Below are positions 26,600 through 34,818 of a stretch of 64,000 nt of DNA, one piece after another (position 1 is the first letter of the stretch; each line of letters opens with the position of its first letter). Under the pieces are notes generated by a model. The model was not told the DNA's origin and ran no database searches. It saw nothing but the letters and a program-made list of their open reading frames with translations. The stretch comes from Bacteroidales bacterium (lineage in GTDB: Bacteria; Bacteroidota; Bacteroidia; Bacteroidales; Marinilabiliaceae): assembly GCA_017539645.1 (NCBI GenBank), contig JAFYCM010000048.1, positions 1 through 64,000 on the forward strand. The letters are read 5' to 3'. The translations under genes were made by a program, and so were the position numbers.

Positions 26600-27217
26600 A
26601 TGGCAAAAATTAACAATGGTATATTAGGAGGCTTTACAGGAAAGGTTGGCACGGTTGTGGGCTACATCCGCAAAGGTCAGCCGCTGATAAGGTCGCTACC
26701 ATCGAAGCCTGCGGGCGATCCGAGCACAAAGCAGCTCGATGCGCGCAAGCGTTTTGCCGCACTCCGGAAAATCATTCCCGCGTTTATTCCAGCAATGAAG
26801 ATTGGCTTTCGAGCTGAGCTCGACGAGAAGATGGTGCACTGCATCGCGTTTAGCGAATTGTGGAGCGCCGGCGTTGTGGGCGATGTGCCCGACTGCGCTA
26901 TCGATTACTCTAAAATCATTGTCAGCAAAGGGCGACGCCCCGAATTGGCGATGGCGAGCATAAGCAGAAATGGTGATAAGGTTACAGCCAAGTGGGCGCC
27001 CGATGGCAACATTCCACCAGCCGACGGCACCGATGAAGTCTACTTAGCAATCTACTCGACAAAAGAAAATTTCGTACGAATATCGGCGCCAGTTGCACGC
27101 TCGGTAGGAGAAATCACGTTTGATGTGCCTACAGATGCGCTACATTGTTACCTTTTTGCAGCAGCTGCAGAAGAGAAAGAGACGTCGACGAGCCAATACT
27201 TCTACGTAGATCAATAA
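26600..27217 (+). CDS. DUF6266 family protein
   Basis: The 205-residue product opens MAKINNGILGGFTGKVGTVVGY, followed by VRSLPSKPAGDPSTKQL-type text and an N-terminal basic segment, the signature of the DUF6266 family found in many Bacteroidota. The C-terminal half (VTAKWAPDGNIPPADGTDEVYLAIYS...) looks like a beta-sandwich (fibronectin-like). No signal peptide is seen, so a cytoplasmic location is likely. Function unknown. In other genomes members often occur in multiple copies; here it is single and monocistronic with its own promoter. A Gly/Lys-rich start resembling nucleic-acid-binding proteins is the only hint of activity. Confidence 0.8.
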   Translation: MAKINNGILGGFTGKVGTVVGYIRKGQPLIRSLPSKPAGDPSTKQLDARKRFAALRKIIPAFIPAMKIGFRAELDEKMVHCIAFSELWSAGVVGDVPDCAIDYSKIIVSKGRRPELAMASISRNGDKVTAKWAPDGNIPPADGTDEVYLAIYSTKENFVRISAPVARSVGEITFDVPTDALHCYLFAAAAEEKETSTSQYFYVDQ

Positions 27218-27268
27218 AGACTGATTATCGAACTATATATAGAAAAAAACACGTTTTTCTTAGACCGA

Positions 27269-27312
27269 CAAGGGTCGTACCAATAGCCGTGATGGTTGTT
27301 TGTACGGCCCTT
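27269..27312. other. Stable unassigned hairpin upstream of frdCAB
   Basis: AAGGGTCGTAC (27270-27280) pairs with GTACGGCCCTT (27302-27312) over 11 positions with one G-U. No T-run follows, so it is not a classical terminator. The plus strand through it could encode a Val/Thr-rich peptide (TRVVPIAVMVVCTALI), but it has no good start codon. Confidence 0.5.
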
Positions 27313-27516
27313 ATCTGCGTCTATACGCTTGTGAATAATCCTTTCGTAACGCTCTGATTTATTGCTAATTTGATTATTAGCAAAACTTCTTGAGCCGAAT
27401 AGAGACACCGCAGTATAAAGTTTCTATTTATAATGTCCACTTTGGGCGATTTTGGCATCGGAAGGCAACAAATAACATTAGAACCCGTCTGAATAGAGAA
27501 AAAATTCTTTATTGTA

Positions 27517-27548
27517 TTGGGTGTGTGAAGTATATCAAATTACATTTG
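27517..27548 (+). promoter_or_regulatory. Promoter of the frdCAB operon
   Basis: A perfect -7 match, TACATTTG (27541-27548), with TTG at 27517-27519 in the -33 position. The frdC ATG is at 27597, giving an untranslated leader of roughly 40 bases. Confidence 0.65.
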
Positions 27549-27596
27549 CGTAATAAACCAAAAAACAGTTACGAATACCTAAAACAATTAATTTTT

Positions 27597-28277
27597 ATGA
27601 GCAGTATTTTTCAGTCATCAATCGGAAGAAAGCTGATTATGAGTATTACAGGTATGTGCTTAGTACTCTTTCTAATCTTCCACCTATCGATGAACTTTGT
27701 TGCAGCGTTTTCGGGTTCAGCCTACAACGCAGTATGTGGATTTTTGGGAACCAATTGGTATGCATTGGCAGGAACGGCCGTGTTGGCATTGGGCTTTTTA
27801 CTCCACATCATCTATGCATTCATACTTACTGTGCGCAACCGTAAGGCACGCGGCTCTGTTCGCTACGCCGTTGAGGCACGCAACAGCAAGGTAGAATGGT
27901 CATCGCAAAACATGTTGGTTCTCGGCATCATTGTGCTCGCGGGCCTTGGTTTGCACCTCGCACACTTCTGGTATCACATGATGTGGGCCGAATTGGCAGG
28001 AAATGAATATGAGATAGGCGCTACCGACGGAACAGGTTGGTTGCAATACTATTTCAGCCAGATTCCTGTAGTAATATGCTACCTCGTATGGTTTGTAGCA
28101 TTGTGGTTGCACATCACTCACGGATTTTGGAGTGCATTGCAGACAATCGGTGCCAACAACTTGGTATGGATTGACCGCTTGCAGAAAATTTCGGCTTGGG
28201 TAGCAGGTATCATCTTTGCTGGCTTTGCTGTTATTGTAATTGGCTTTGCTCTCAAAGTGTTCCCACTTTTCGACTAA
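27597..28277 (+). CDS. frdC: Fumarate reductase/succinate dehydrogenase cytochrome b subunit
   Basis: I start at the ATG 27597 (226 residues, MSSIFQSSIGRKLIMSITG), the conserved N terminus of the Bacteroidota subunit. The open frame extends further upstream but crosses the promoter. About five membrane helices carry several His residues suited to bind heme (LIFHLSMNF, FLLHIIYAF, GLHLAHFWYHMM, ALWLHITHGFW). The subunit anchors FrdAB in the inner membrane and passes electrons from menaquinol to fumarate, or the reverse. It is the first gene of the frdCAB operon, 41 bp before frdA. Confidence 0.95.
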   Translation: MSSIFQSSIGRKLIMSITGMCLVLFLIFHLSMNFVAAFSGSAYNAVCGFLGTNWYALAGTAVLALGFLLHIIYAFILTVRNRKARGSVRYAVEARNSKVEWSSQNMLVLGIIVLAGLGLHLAHFWYHMMWAELAGNEYEIGATDGTGWLQYYFSQIPVVICYLVWFVALWLHITHGFWSALQTIGANNLVWIDRLQKISAWVAGIIFAGFAVIVIGFALKVFPLFD

Positions 28278-28318
28278 GTCTCATAAACACTAACTATCAA
28301 TATAATTGAATTACATTT

Positions 28319-30307
28319 ATGACTACTATAGATTCAAAAATTCCGGAAGGACCGGTTGCGGAGAAATGGACTAACTATAAAGCACACCAACGCTTGGTTA
28401 ACCCCGCAAACAAGAGAAAACTTGATATAATAGTTGTAGGTACTGGTTTGGCAGGTGCATCTGCTGCAGCTTCGCTCGGCGAGATGGGCTTCCGCGTACT
28501 TAACTTCTGTATACAAGATTCACCACGCCGCGCACACTCTATCGCAGCTCAGGGTGGTATCAACGCAGCTAAGAACTATCAGAACGATGGCGACTCGGTT
28601 TATCGTCTTTTCTACGACACCGTAAAGGGTGGCGACTATCGTGCTCGCGAGGCTAACGTTTATCGTTTGGCTGAAGTTTCTAATAATATCATCGACCAAT
28701 GTGTAGCTCAGGGTGTTCCTTTCGCTCGCGAATACGGCGGAACACTTGCTAACCGTTCGTTCGGTGGTGCTCAGGTTTCTCGTACTTTCTATGCAAAAGG
28801 TCAAACTGGTCAACAGCTCCTTCTTGGCGCATACTCAGCATTGAGCCGTCAGGTAGCAGCAGGCACCGTTAAACTCTACACTCGCTACGAAATGCACGAT
28901 GTAGTTATGGTTGACGGTCGCGCTCGCGGTATCATAGCTAAAAACTTGGTTACTGGTAAATTTGAGCGTTTTGCAGCTCACGCCGTAGTTATAGCAACAG
29001 GTGGTTATGGTAATACCTACTTCCTCTCTACCAATGCTATGGCATGTAACTGCTCGGCAGCTATTGCAGCCTACAGAAAAGGCGCATATTTCGCTAACCC
29101 ATCATACGTACAAATCCACCCAACATGTATCCCAGTACACGGCGACAAGCAATCGAAACTTACGCTTATGTCGGAATCGTTGCGTAACGATGGTCGTATC
29201 TGGGTACCTAAGAAAATTGAAGATGCTAAGGCACTTCAAGAAGGCAAGAAGAAAGGTTCTGATATTCCAGAAGAGGATCGCGACTACTACTTGGAGCGCC
29301 GCTATCCAGCATTCGGTAACCTCGTGCCACGCGACGTTGCCAGCCGCGCAGCTAAAGAGCGTTGCGACAAAGGCTTCGGCGTAAATAATACTGGTTTGGC
29401 TGTATTCCTCGATTTCTCTGAGGCTATCAACCGTCTCGGCATCGACGTTGTTCGCCAGCGCTATGGTAACTTGTTTGATATGTATGAGGAGATTACCGAC
29501 GTTAACCCAGGCGAGCTTGCTAAAGAGATAAACGGCGTTAAGTACTACAACCCAATGATGATCTTCCCAGCTATCCACTACACCATGGGTGGTATTTGGG
29601 TCGACTACGAGCTCCAGACTTCAGTGAAGGGCTTATTTGCAATTGGCGAATGTAACTTCTCTGACCACGGTGCTAACCGTCTTGGAGCATCGGCTCTTAT
29701 GCAAGGTTTGGCAGACGGATACTTCGTATTGCCATACACCATACAGAACTACCTCGCAGACCAAATCACCGTACCACGCTTCTCAACCGACGCTCCTGAG
29801 TTTGTTGAAGCTCAGAAAGCATGCGAAGAGGCACAGAGAGCTCTCCTCCGCAATCCAAAAGGTAAAGATGGCAAGTCGGTTGACACAATCCACAAGGAAC
29901 TCGGCCACATCATGTGGGAGTATGTAGGTATGGGTCGTACGGAAGCAGGCTTGAAGAAGGCACTCGAAGAACTCAAGCGCATACGTAAAGAGTTCAACGA
30001 AGAGCTCTTCGTTCCTGGCACCGAAGAGGGCATGAACAACGAGCTTGACAAGGCATTCCGCTTGAAAGACTTCATCACTATGGGCGAACTTATTGCTAAC
30101 GACGCTTTGCACCGCGAAGAATCGTGTGGTGGTCACTTCCGTGAAGAGCACCAGACCGAAGAGGGCGAGGCAAAACGTAACGACCAAGACTTCTTCTACG
30201 TAGGTTGCTGGAACTACAAAGGTTCTGACGACGAAACTCCTGAACTGATTAAGGAGCCATTAGTATACGAAGCTATAAAAGTGCAAACGCGTAACTATAA
30301 GAATTAA
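28319..30307 (+). CDS. frdA: Fumarate reductase/succinate dehydrogenase flavoprotein subunit
   Basis: The 662-residue product carries the FAD dinucleotide motif [19 protein letters not shown] (from about residue 39) and the covalent-FAD His73 in [11 protein letters not shown]. The substrate site is [10 protein letters not shown] and later [16 protein letters not shown], with GEC(N)[21 protein letters not shown]. It interconverts fumarate and succinate on the cytoplasmic face of the complex. In anaerobic Bacteroidota this is a main electron sink, making succinate. Codon choice is notably strict, as in highly expressed genes. Confidence 0.97.
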   Translation: MTTIDSKIPEGPVAEKWTNYKAHQRLVNPANKRKLDIIVVGTGLAGASAAASLGEMGFRVLNFCIQDSPRRAHSIAAQGGINAAKNYQNDGDSVYRLFYDTVKGGDYRAREANVYRLAEVSNNIIDQCVAQGVPFAREYGGTLANRSFGGAQVSRTFYAKGQTGQQLLLGAYSALSRQVAAGTVKLYTRYEMHDVVMVDGRARGIIAKNLVTGKFERFAAHAVVIATGGYGNTYFLSTNAMACNCSAAIAAYRKGAYFANPSYVQIHPTCIPVHGDKQSKLTLMSESLRNDGRIWVPKKIEDAKALQEGKKKGSDIPEEDRDYYLERRYPAFGNLVPRDVASRAAKERCDKGFGVNNTGLAVFLDFSEAINRLGIDVVRQRYGNLFDMYEEITDVNPGELAKEINGVKYYNPMMIFPAIHYTMGGIWVDYELQTSVKGLFAIGECNFSDHGANRLGASALMQGLADGYFVLPYTIQNYLADQITVPRFSTDAPEFVEAQKACEEAQRALLRNPKGKDGKSVDTIHKELGHIMWEYVGMGRTEAGLKKALEELKRIRKEFNEELFVPGTEEGMNNELDKAFRLKDFITMGELIANDALHREESCGGHFREEHQTEEGEAKRNDQDFFYVGCWNYKGSDDETPELIKEPLVYEAIKVQTRNYKN

Positions 30308-30344
30308 TGTAAGTTTAGCGTGAATCTCAAATAACATTAGAACC

Positions 30345-31097
30345 ATGGAAAAAAATATAACTGTCACCTTAAGAGTATGGCGCCAAAAAGACGCAAAATC
30401 AAAAGGTGGATTCAAAGAGTATCAAGTAACGTCGACAACCGACACCTCATTCCTTGAAACTCTTGATATACTCAACGAAGACCTCGTTAGCAAAGGCGAA
30501 GAGCCTATCGCATTTGACCACGACTGCCGCGAAGGTATCTGCGGTATGTGCTCGCTATACATCAATGGTCACCCACACGGACCAGCTACTAAAGCTACCA
30601 CATGCCAGCTATATATGCGCCGCTTCAAAGATGGCGAGACTATCACCGTTGAACCTTGGCGTTCGGCTGGTTTCCCAGTAATCAAAGACTGTATGGTAGA
30701 CCGCGGCGCATACGACAAGATTATGCAAGCTGGTGGTTTCATTAGCGTACGTACGGGCTCGGCCGAAGATGCTAACAACATCCTCATTCCTAAAGAGAAA
30801 GCCGACGAAGCAATGGATGCAGCTACATGTATCGGTTGTGGTGCATGCGCAGCAGCTTGTAAAAACGGCTCTGCAATGCTTTTCGTTTCGGCTAAGGTTA
30901 GCCAACTCGCACTCCTTCCACAAGGCCGCGTAGAGGCTGCTCGCCGTGCCAAAGCAATGGTTGCTAAGATGGACGAGCTCGGTTTTGGTAACTGTACCAA
31001 CACCCGCGCGTGCGAAGCTGAATGTCCTAAGGGCATTTCTATCGCAAATATCGCCCGTTTGAACCGCGAATTCCTCAAGGCTAAGTTGAAAGACTAA
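30345..31097 (+). CDS. frdB: Fumarate reductase/succinate dehydrogenase iron-sulfur subunit
   Basis: The 250-residue product has the [2Fe-2S] ligands Cys61, Cys66, Cys69 and Cys87 (CREGICGMC...C), and the two cubane clusters are bound by [11 protein letters not shown] (Cys162, 165, 168, 172) and Cys217, 223, 227 ([14 protein letters not shown]). It wires the flavin of FrdA to the heme of FrdC. It is the last gene of the operon, 37 bp after frdA, and is followed by terminator hairpins. Confidence 0.97.
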   Translation: MEKNITVTLRVWRQKDAKSKGGFKEYQVTSTTDTSFLETLDILNEDLVSKGEEPIAFDHDCREGICGMCSLYINGHPHGPATKATTCQLYMRRFKDGETITVEPWRSAGFPVIKDCMVDRGAYDKIMQAGGFISVRTGSAEDANNILIPKEKADEAMDAATCIGCGACAAACKNGSAMLFVSAKVSQLALLPQGRVEAARRAKAMVAKMDELGFGNCTNTRACEAECPKGISIANIARLNREFLKAKLKD

Positions 31098-31113
31098 GCC
31101 CCACAGAATAGAG

Positions 31114-31160
31114 CAAAAAAAGGCCTTAGCTGCAGAAATGTGGCGAAGGCTTTTTCTTTT
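31114..31160 (+). terminator. Terminator of frdCAB
   Basis: AAAAAGGCCTT and GAAGGCTTTTT form a stem (one bulge) followed by TTTTTCTTTT, starting about 17 bp after the frdB stop. Confidence 0.75.
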
Positions 31161-31185
31161 GTCCGTTGCGGCTATTTAGAGCACA

Positions 31186-31224
31186 AAAAAAGCAGAAAAC
31201 GTATGGTGGCGCTTTCTGCTTTAT
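31186..31224. terminator. Second hairpin between convergent genes, AGCAGAAA type
   Basis: AAAAAGCAGAAA and CTTTCTGCTTT flank a loop between frdB (plus) and the FISUMP gene (minus). A- and T-rich sides make it usable in both directions. The stem resembles the terminator at 33849-33891. Confidence 0.6.
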
Positions 31225-31238
31225 GTTGTTTATGTAGT

Positions 31239-31266
31239 TGGCAAGGCAGGAGCCTCGCTTTTTGCT
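31239..31266. repeat. GGCAAGGCAGGAGCCT(T/C)GC hairpin repeat
   Basis: GCAAGGC-AGGA-GCCTCGC, then TTTTTGC. Nearly the same 20 bases occur at 32823-32845, and in the other orientation at about 286-306 (GCAAGACTCCTGCCTTGC). Confidence 0.7.
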
Positions 31267-31291
31267 TAGAGTTTATATTGTGATATTCTAA

Positions 31292-32662
31292 TTAATCTTT
31301 TACTAATCGGATAGAAACAGGTGTGAAAGAATCACTTGAATATCCACGCATAATTCCAGTAGAATAAGCCCAAATCTCTCTGAAACAGAATTCTTTTTCT
31401 TTATAACCAGCAAAATAGATAGCAGAGATATGACTTGTATTTTGATCTTCCAAAGATGGACCAAATGGCATTGCATTGAACGCTGTGCGTTCTCCAGATT
31501 GATTGGTCTCGTTTGTTTTCTTCCATACTCCACACCCACATTGTAGTAGTGTCCCTATTTTTTGCTCTTCGCCTACGAACATACGCCTATCTCTGACATA
31601 ACTTGAATGGTATGTAGTGTCCAGTCTAAAACAACTCAGTTTCGATCCTCCTAGATTTACATAATCATCTGTCTCCACACCATAAAACGATTCCAATTTC
31701 AGCCAATCTTCATGCGTAGATATATGATAACCTTTGGGGAGAAGTTCTTGTAATCCGTCAAATAGAGGAACAAAGTATTGTCCGTTACTATACCCTGGCG
31801 TATATAATATTCCTATCGCTCCAGATTCTAACATTACACTTTCGTAACCTAGTTTTTCTCCATTAAGATTTGTTCTTACCCTTAAGTCATCGGCAAGCCA
31901 TGTTTGTGTGCCAATTTTCTGTACACGGTATACATTGAACTCATGGTCGCGCACACAAGATTGTTTATCCAAAAGAATCTCCTTAATAGAAGAGGTGAAA
32001 GTGAATGTCTTATCGCCAACTTGAACTTTTGCCTCTGCATTGAATGTATAAATAACTGGCTCGTAATATATGCCTTTGGCATCGTCCCACGTATGTGTAT
32101 AAGCGTCGTCCTCTGGCTTTGTGGTTTTGAAGTAGCACGAGTCTAAACCTCCTTCAATTGTCTGACTTTCAAGTGTGTAACCTTCGTGGTTGGGTGTAGC
32201 AGAAATGGTTACACTTTTGAATTTATCTGCTTTGTTCCAACGAATAATAGCAGCCCACTCACCATCTCCATTATCTGAAGTCAGCTCTAATAAAAAATTA
32301 GGCACACAATAGAAGGTTCGTATTTCAGACATTTCACCTTCTCCACCAACCGTTTTTGCTTGTGCGCACCAGAAATACTGAGTGTATGGTTCAAGCGTAA
32401 CCTCGGCAGGAGTCTCTTCCAAATCATCTGCCTTTGTGCCAATATAATATACGTATGAAACCATAAGGTTTTCATCTTCAACAGTGCTACCAGATGCTTT
32501 CAAAGTAATGGTAGTATTGGTAATTTCAGCACCATTTTCAAGACCAAATGTTGTTGGCACTGTTGGAATAGGATTTGGTGTTGGTTCATCTTCAGTCTCC
32601 TTACATCCTGAAGCCGCAAGCATTACTGCTAATGCCGAATAGAATAGAAGTTTTAGTTTCAT
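31292..32662 (-). CDS. FISUMP-domain lipoprotein, paralogue of the 14756-16213 protein
   Basis: The 456-residue lipoprotein has Cys20 (LAASGC) and an acidic/Pro-rich linker (KETEDEPTPNP). Ig-like segments follow (YTQYFWCAQAKTVGGEGE, SVTISATPNHEGYTLES). The FISUMP region begins VRDHEFNVYRVQKIGTQTWLADDLRVRT, continues with LPKGYHISTHEDWLKLESFYGVE and ends SIRLVKD. Domain order and many identical blocks match the protein at 14756-16213, so the two arose by duplication. Probably surface exposed; function unknown. Confidence 0.82.
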   Translation of the reverse strand: MKLKLLFYSALAVMLAASGCKETEDEPTPNPIPTVPTTFGLENGAEITNTTITLKASGSTVEDENLMVSYVYYIGTKADDLEETPAEVTLEPYTQYFWCAQAKTVGGEGEMSEIRTFYCVPNFLLELTSDNGDGEWAAIIRWNKADKFKSVTISATPNHEGYTLESQTIEGGLDSCYFKTTKPEDDAYTHTWDDAKGIYYEPVIYTFNAEAKVQVGDKTFTFTSSIKEILLDKQSCVRDHEFNVYRVQKIGTQTWLADDLRVRTNLNGEKLGYESVMLESGAIGILYTPGYSNGQYFVPLFDGLQELLPKGYHISTHEDWLKLESFYGVETDDYVNLGGSKLSCFRLDTTYHSSYVRDRRMFVGEEQKIGTLLQCGCGVWKKTNETNQSGERTAFNAMPFGPSLEDQNTSHISAIYFAGYKEKEFCFREIWAYSTGIMRGYSSDSFTPVSIRLVKD

Positions 32663-32822
32663 TATTCTGTTAGTTTTAGATTTATAATTGCTTAGATAGT
32701 CTCTTCTTTACCGTCAGGTTTTCAGAGGTTTATTTTTCCCATAGCAAAAGTATCAGTCGCAAAATATACCTCCCCGGTTTAATCTTTATTAACATAAATA
32801 TTTTTAGGATGCTGTGTTTTGA

Positions 32823-32845
32823 TTGGCAAGGCAGGAGCCTTGCTT
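32823..32845. repeat. GGCAAGGCAGGAGCCTTGC hairpin repeat
   Basis: A perfect stem, GCAAGGC and GCCTTGC, with an AGGA loop followed by TTTT. Same family as 31239-31266. Confidence 0.7.
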
Positions 32846-32880
32846 TTAGCAGAAACGTAGCGAAACGCCGAGCGAAGGGC

Positions 32881-32930
32881 GACATAAAAAGTTACCAATC
32901 TGTGTCATCTCGCGTCATCTGTGCGAATTT
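32881..32930. repeat. Dispersed GTTACCAATCTG tail repeat, copy 3
   Basis: GACATAAAAAGTTACCAATC, then TGTGTCATCTCGCGTCATCTG. It is the cleanest copy of the family seen at 3172-3220 and 10876-10921, and ends just before the tcdA stop. Confidence 0.7.
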
Positions 32931-32943
32931 CTAATTGTGGTAG

Positions 32944-33747
32944 CTACTCTTGGGCTGTTAGCTTTTGTAAGATAAGTCCAGCTATTGTCAAACCGAAGAT
33001 GGCTGTTATATGCATCAATGAACCGTTTATTTGCGCTTTGGAGCTGCACCACTCATGATTTTCCAAATCGGCACGACCAGCACCGACTTTATTTTTGGGG
33101 CACATACAAGCCGATGTGCCACATGTGCGCGCCTCGCCAAGATTTGGAAGAACTTCTTCGCTATATACACATGGAAATTTGCGCGATGGCAGAGTTCGGT
33201 TGTATTTGAACTTTTTACGCAGTGCGTGGCCAAGAGGGCAACCTTTCACTTTCCAAAATTCTGCCACTTGCACTTTAGTAGGATCCATCTTCAGGGCAGC
33301 TCCCATCGACGACACGAAGAAAGCTTTCGTTTTGCAAACATTGAGTATTAGCAATGCTTTATCCTTCAAGCTATCGATGGCATCAACAACAACATCGTAT
33401 TGCGAAAGGTCGTAATTATTAGCCGTTTCGGCAGTGTAAATATCTTGTATAGCAACAATTTGAGCATTAGGATTGATAGCGAGCAAACGTTCCTTCATAG
33501 CATCAACTTTTACGCGACCGATGGTTGTGGTGGTGGCCATAGCTTGGCGATTGACGTTAGTTACGCACACACGGTCGGAATCGACAATTGTGAGATGCAT
33601 TATTCCGCTACGAATGAGGCTTTCGGCAGTCCAGCTACCTACGCCGCCAACGCCAAAGATTATAACCTTACGTTCGCTTAACCGCTGCATATTTTCGTCG
33701 CCCAAAAGGAGCGTTGCACGATTAAGAATAGCTTCTGATATATCCAT
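32944..33747 (-). CDS. tcdA: tRNA threonylcarbamoyladenosine dehydratase
   Basis: This 267-residue E1-like ATP-binding protein has the nucleotide motif FGVGGVGSWTAESLIRSG (Gly-rich loop, residues 31-37), VDSDRVCVTNVNRQ and VVDAIDSLKDK. SSMGAALKMDPTKVQVAEFWKVKGCPL and CVYSEE are typical of TcdA (CsdL) and not ThiF. It cyclises t6A at position 37 of ANN-decoding tRNAs. The Bacteroidota-type C terminus (CMCPKN, NHEWCSSKAQINGSLMHITAIFG) is present. It sits about 1 kb downstream of the thi operon but has no sulfur-relay hallmark. Confidence 0.9.
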   Translation of the reverse strand: MDISEAILNRATLLLGDENMQRLSERKVIIFGVGGVGSWTAESLIRSGIMHLTIVDSDRVCVTNVNRQAMATTTTIGRVKVDAMKERLLAINPNAQIVAIQDIYTAETANNYDLSQYDVVVDAIDSLKDKALLILNVCKTKAFFVSSMGAALKMDPTKVQVAEFWKVKGCPLGHALRKKFKYNRTLPSRKFPCVYSEEVLPNLGEARTCGTSACMCPKNKVGAGRADLENHEWCSSKAQINGSLMHITAIFGLTIAGLILQKLTAQE

Positions 33748-33848
33748 TGTTGTTTCTATAGTTCTAAAAATCGGCGCAAAAGTACTCTATTTGACTATTC
33801 TACAATTGTTTCTTACGGTATTGTTTAGCAGCTATTGGATTAACGCCA

Positions 33849-33891
33849 CAAAAAAGCAGAAAACGGTTTTTAGGTCGATTTCTGCTTTTGT
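33849..33891 (-). terminator. Terminator of the FISUMP-like gene
   Basis: On the minus strand AAAAGCAGAAA pairs with TTTCTGCTTTT and runs into TTTTTT, 28 bp after the stop at 33919. Confidence 0.85.
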
Positions 33892-33918
33892 ATTACTATT
33901 TAGATTATGAGATAAATC

Positions 33919-34656
33919 TTATTCGGCCGAACAAACAGCACGAACGGAGAAACCAATATTACGATTGACGTATTCCCTAACATGGAAACCGTAAGGTGAA
34001 CTGAAATCAGCACACCAAACATTAACAGTCCAACCTCCGCATAACGATGAAGACCAATATTCACCATAGCCTCCCATACGTTTAGGATATTCCGTAAGAT
34101 GGTGCGTCAAAACACTATTATCGTAGCATGAACCAGCAAAAGGGAAGAAGATAGAATTTCCATTCGGACCTGTGACCTTACATCCTTCTAGACCATTTAT
34201 CTCACAATTTTCTTGCTTACAATGGCGGCACAACTCTAGCCAATCTTCCTTTGTCGGTATACGCCATTTGCCACCAAGCTGCACATTGGCCACATCGTCG
34301 CACATTTCGAGCGTAGAGAGCGTGTCGGTATATCCTTTATAGCCGCGCGAACTTATGTGGCAATATTTAGTATAACCATCTGACAATGAATCGGTGCGAT
34401 AATATTTATACGTATCTCGACTATATAAACGCTTTGACTTTATCTCTCCCCAAGCGAAATAGTCGCCTGGTTCTTCTGGAACTGTAGCTCCAATATTATG
34501 CGAAGCCCAAAGCAAACCACTGGGCAAACCAAGGTCGACGGCAGCTGGTTTTACGATTACTTTCTCTGGTGCACTTTTTGCGTCACGATTGGTGTAGAAA
34601 TATAAAATCGCCAGTACCAAAGCGCAGAGAATAGCTATCTTAACTTTAGAGTTCAT
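33919..34656 (-). CDS. Membrane-anchored FISUMP-like protein
   Basis: The 245-residue product has an N-terminal hydrophobic segment (VKIAILCALVLAILYFYTN) acting as signal anchor. The rest is a single FISUMP-like domain common in Bacteroidales: VDLGLPSGLLWASHNIGA, GDYFAWGEIKSKRLYS, WRIPTKEDWLELCRHC, FFPFAGSCYDNS and GEYWSSSLCGG, ending FSVRAVCSAE. It differs from the two larger FISUMP lipoproteins in lacking Ig-like repeats and a lipobox. Function unknown. Confidence 0.8.
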   Translation of the reverse strand: MNSKVKIAILCALVLAILYFYTNRDAKSAPEKVIVKPAAVDLGLPSGLLWASHNIGATVPEEPGDYFAWGEIKSKRLYSRDTYKYYRTDSLSDGYTKYCHISSRGYKGYTDTLSTLEMCDDVANVQLGGKWRIPTKEDWLELCRHCKQENCEINGLEGCKVTGPNGNSIFFPFAGSCYDNSVLTHHLTEYPKRMGGYGEYWSSSLCGGWTVNVWCADFSSPYGFHVREYVNRNIGFSVRAVCSAE

Positions 34657-34672
34657 AGCATAATATCATTAT

Positions 34673-34805
34673 TAACCACGGAACACACGAAAAGCACGAA
34701 TAATTCTGTGGTTTGGTCTATCCTTTTTTTGACAATGGGGCATGCCCCATTGTTATATGAAAACGCGGAGACGACTTTCCGAGATTTCTGTGTTTTCCGT
34801 GGTTA
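34673..34805. repeat. Inverted-repeat (MITE-like) element, CCACGGA ends
   Basis: The left end TTAACCACGGAACACACGAA and the right end (reverse complement TAACCACGGAAAACACAGAA) form terminal inverted repeats of about 20 bases around roughly 90 bases. Inside lies a perfect 22-base palindrome (34732-34753, built on CAATGGGGCATGCCCCATTG). The right half recurs in shortened form at 9750-9770. No coding content. Confidence 0.6.
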
Positions 34806-34818
34806 TATTTTTCTGTAA

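Larger units (their letters stand above)
27218..27596. other. Leader region between DUF6266 gene and frdC
   Basis: No clear gene. It contains a strong stem at 27269-27312, a second short stem (TTGCTAAT/ATTAGCAA, about 27362-27382) and the frd promoter (27517-27548). Short A/T hairpins just after the DUF6266 stop (about 27241-27261) may end that transcript. Confidence 0.55.

Noticed and set aside
27145-27357. Leader peptide gene TRVVPIAVMVV with attenuator
   Set aside because: No suitable start codon or ribosome site exists in frame, and the downstream operon is not amino-acid biosynthetic. Kept only as a hairpin observation.
32944-33747. ThiF (ThiS adenylating enzyme)
   Set aside because: Blocks such as SSMGAALKMDPTKVQVA and CVYSEE are those of TcdA, and the gene is not in the thi operon.
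34732-34753. Terminator of the thi operon
   Set aside because: The perfect palindrome is followed on the minus strand by A residues and not T. The T-run lies on the wrong side.
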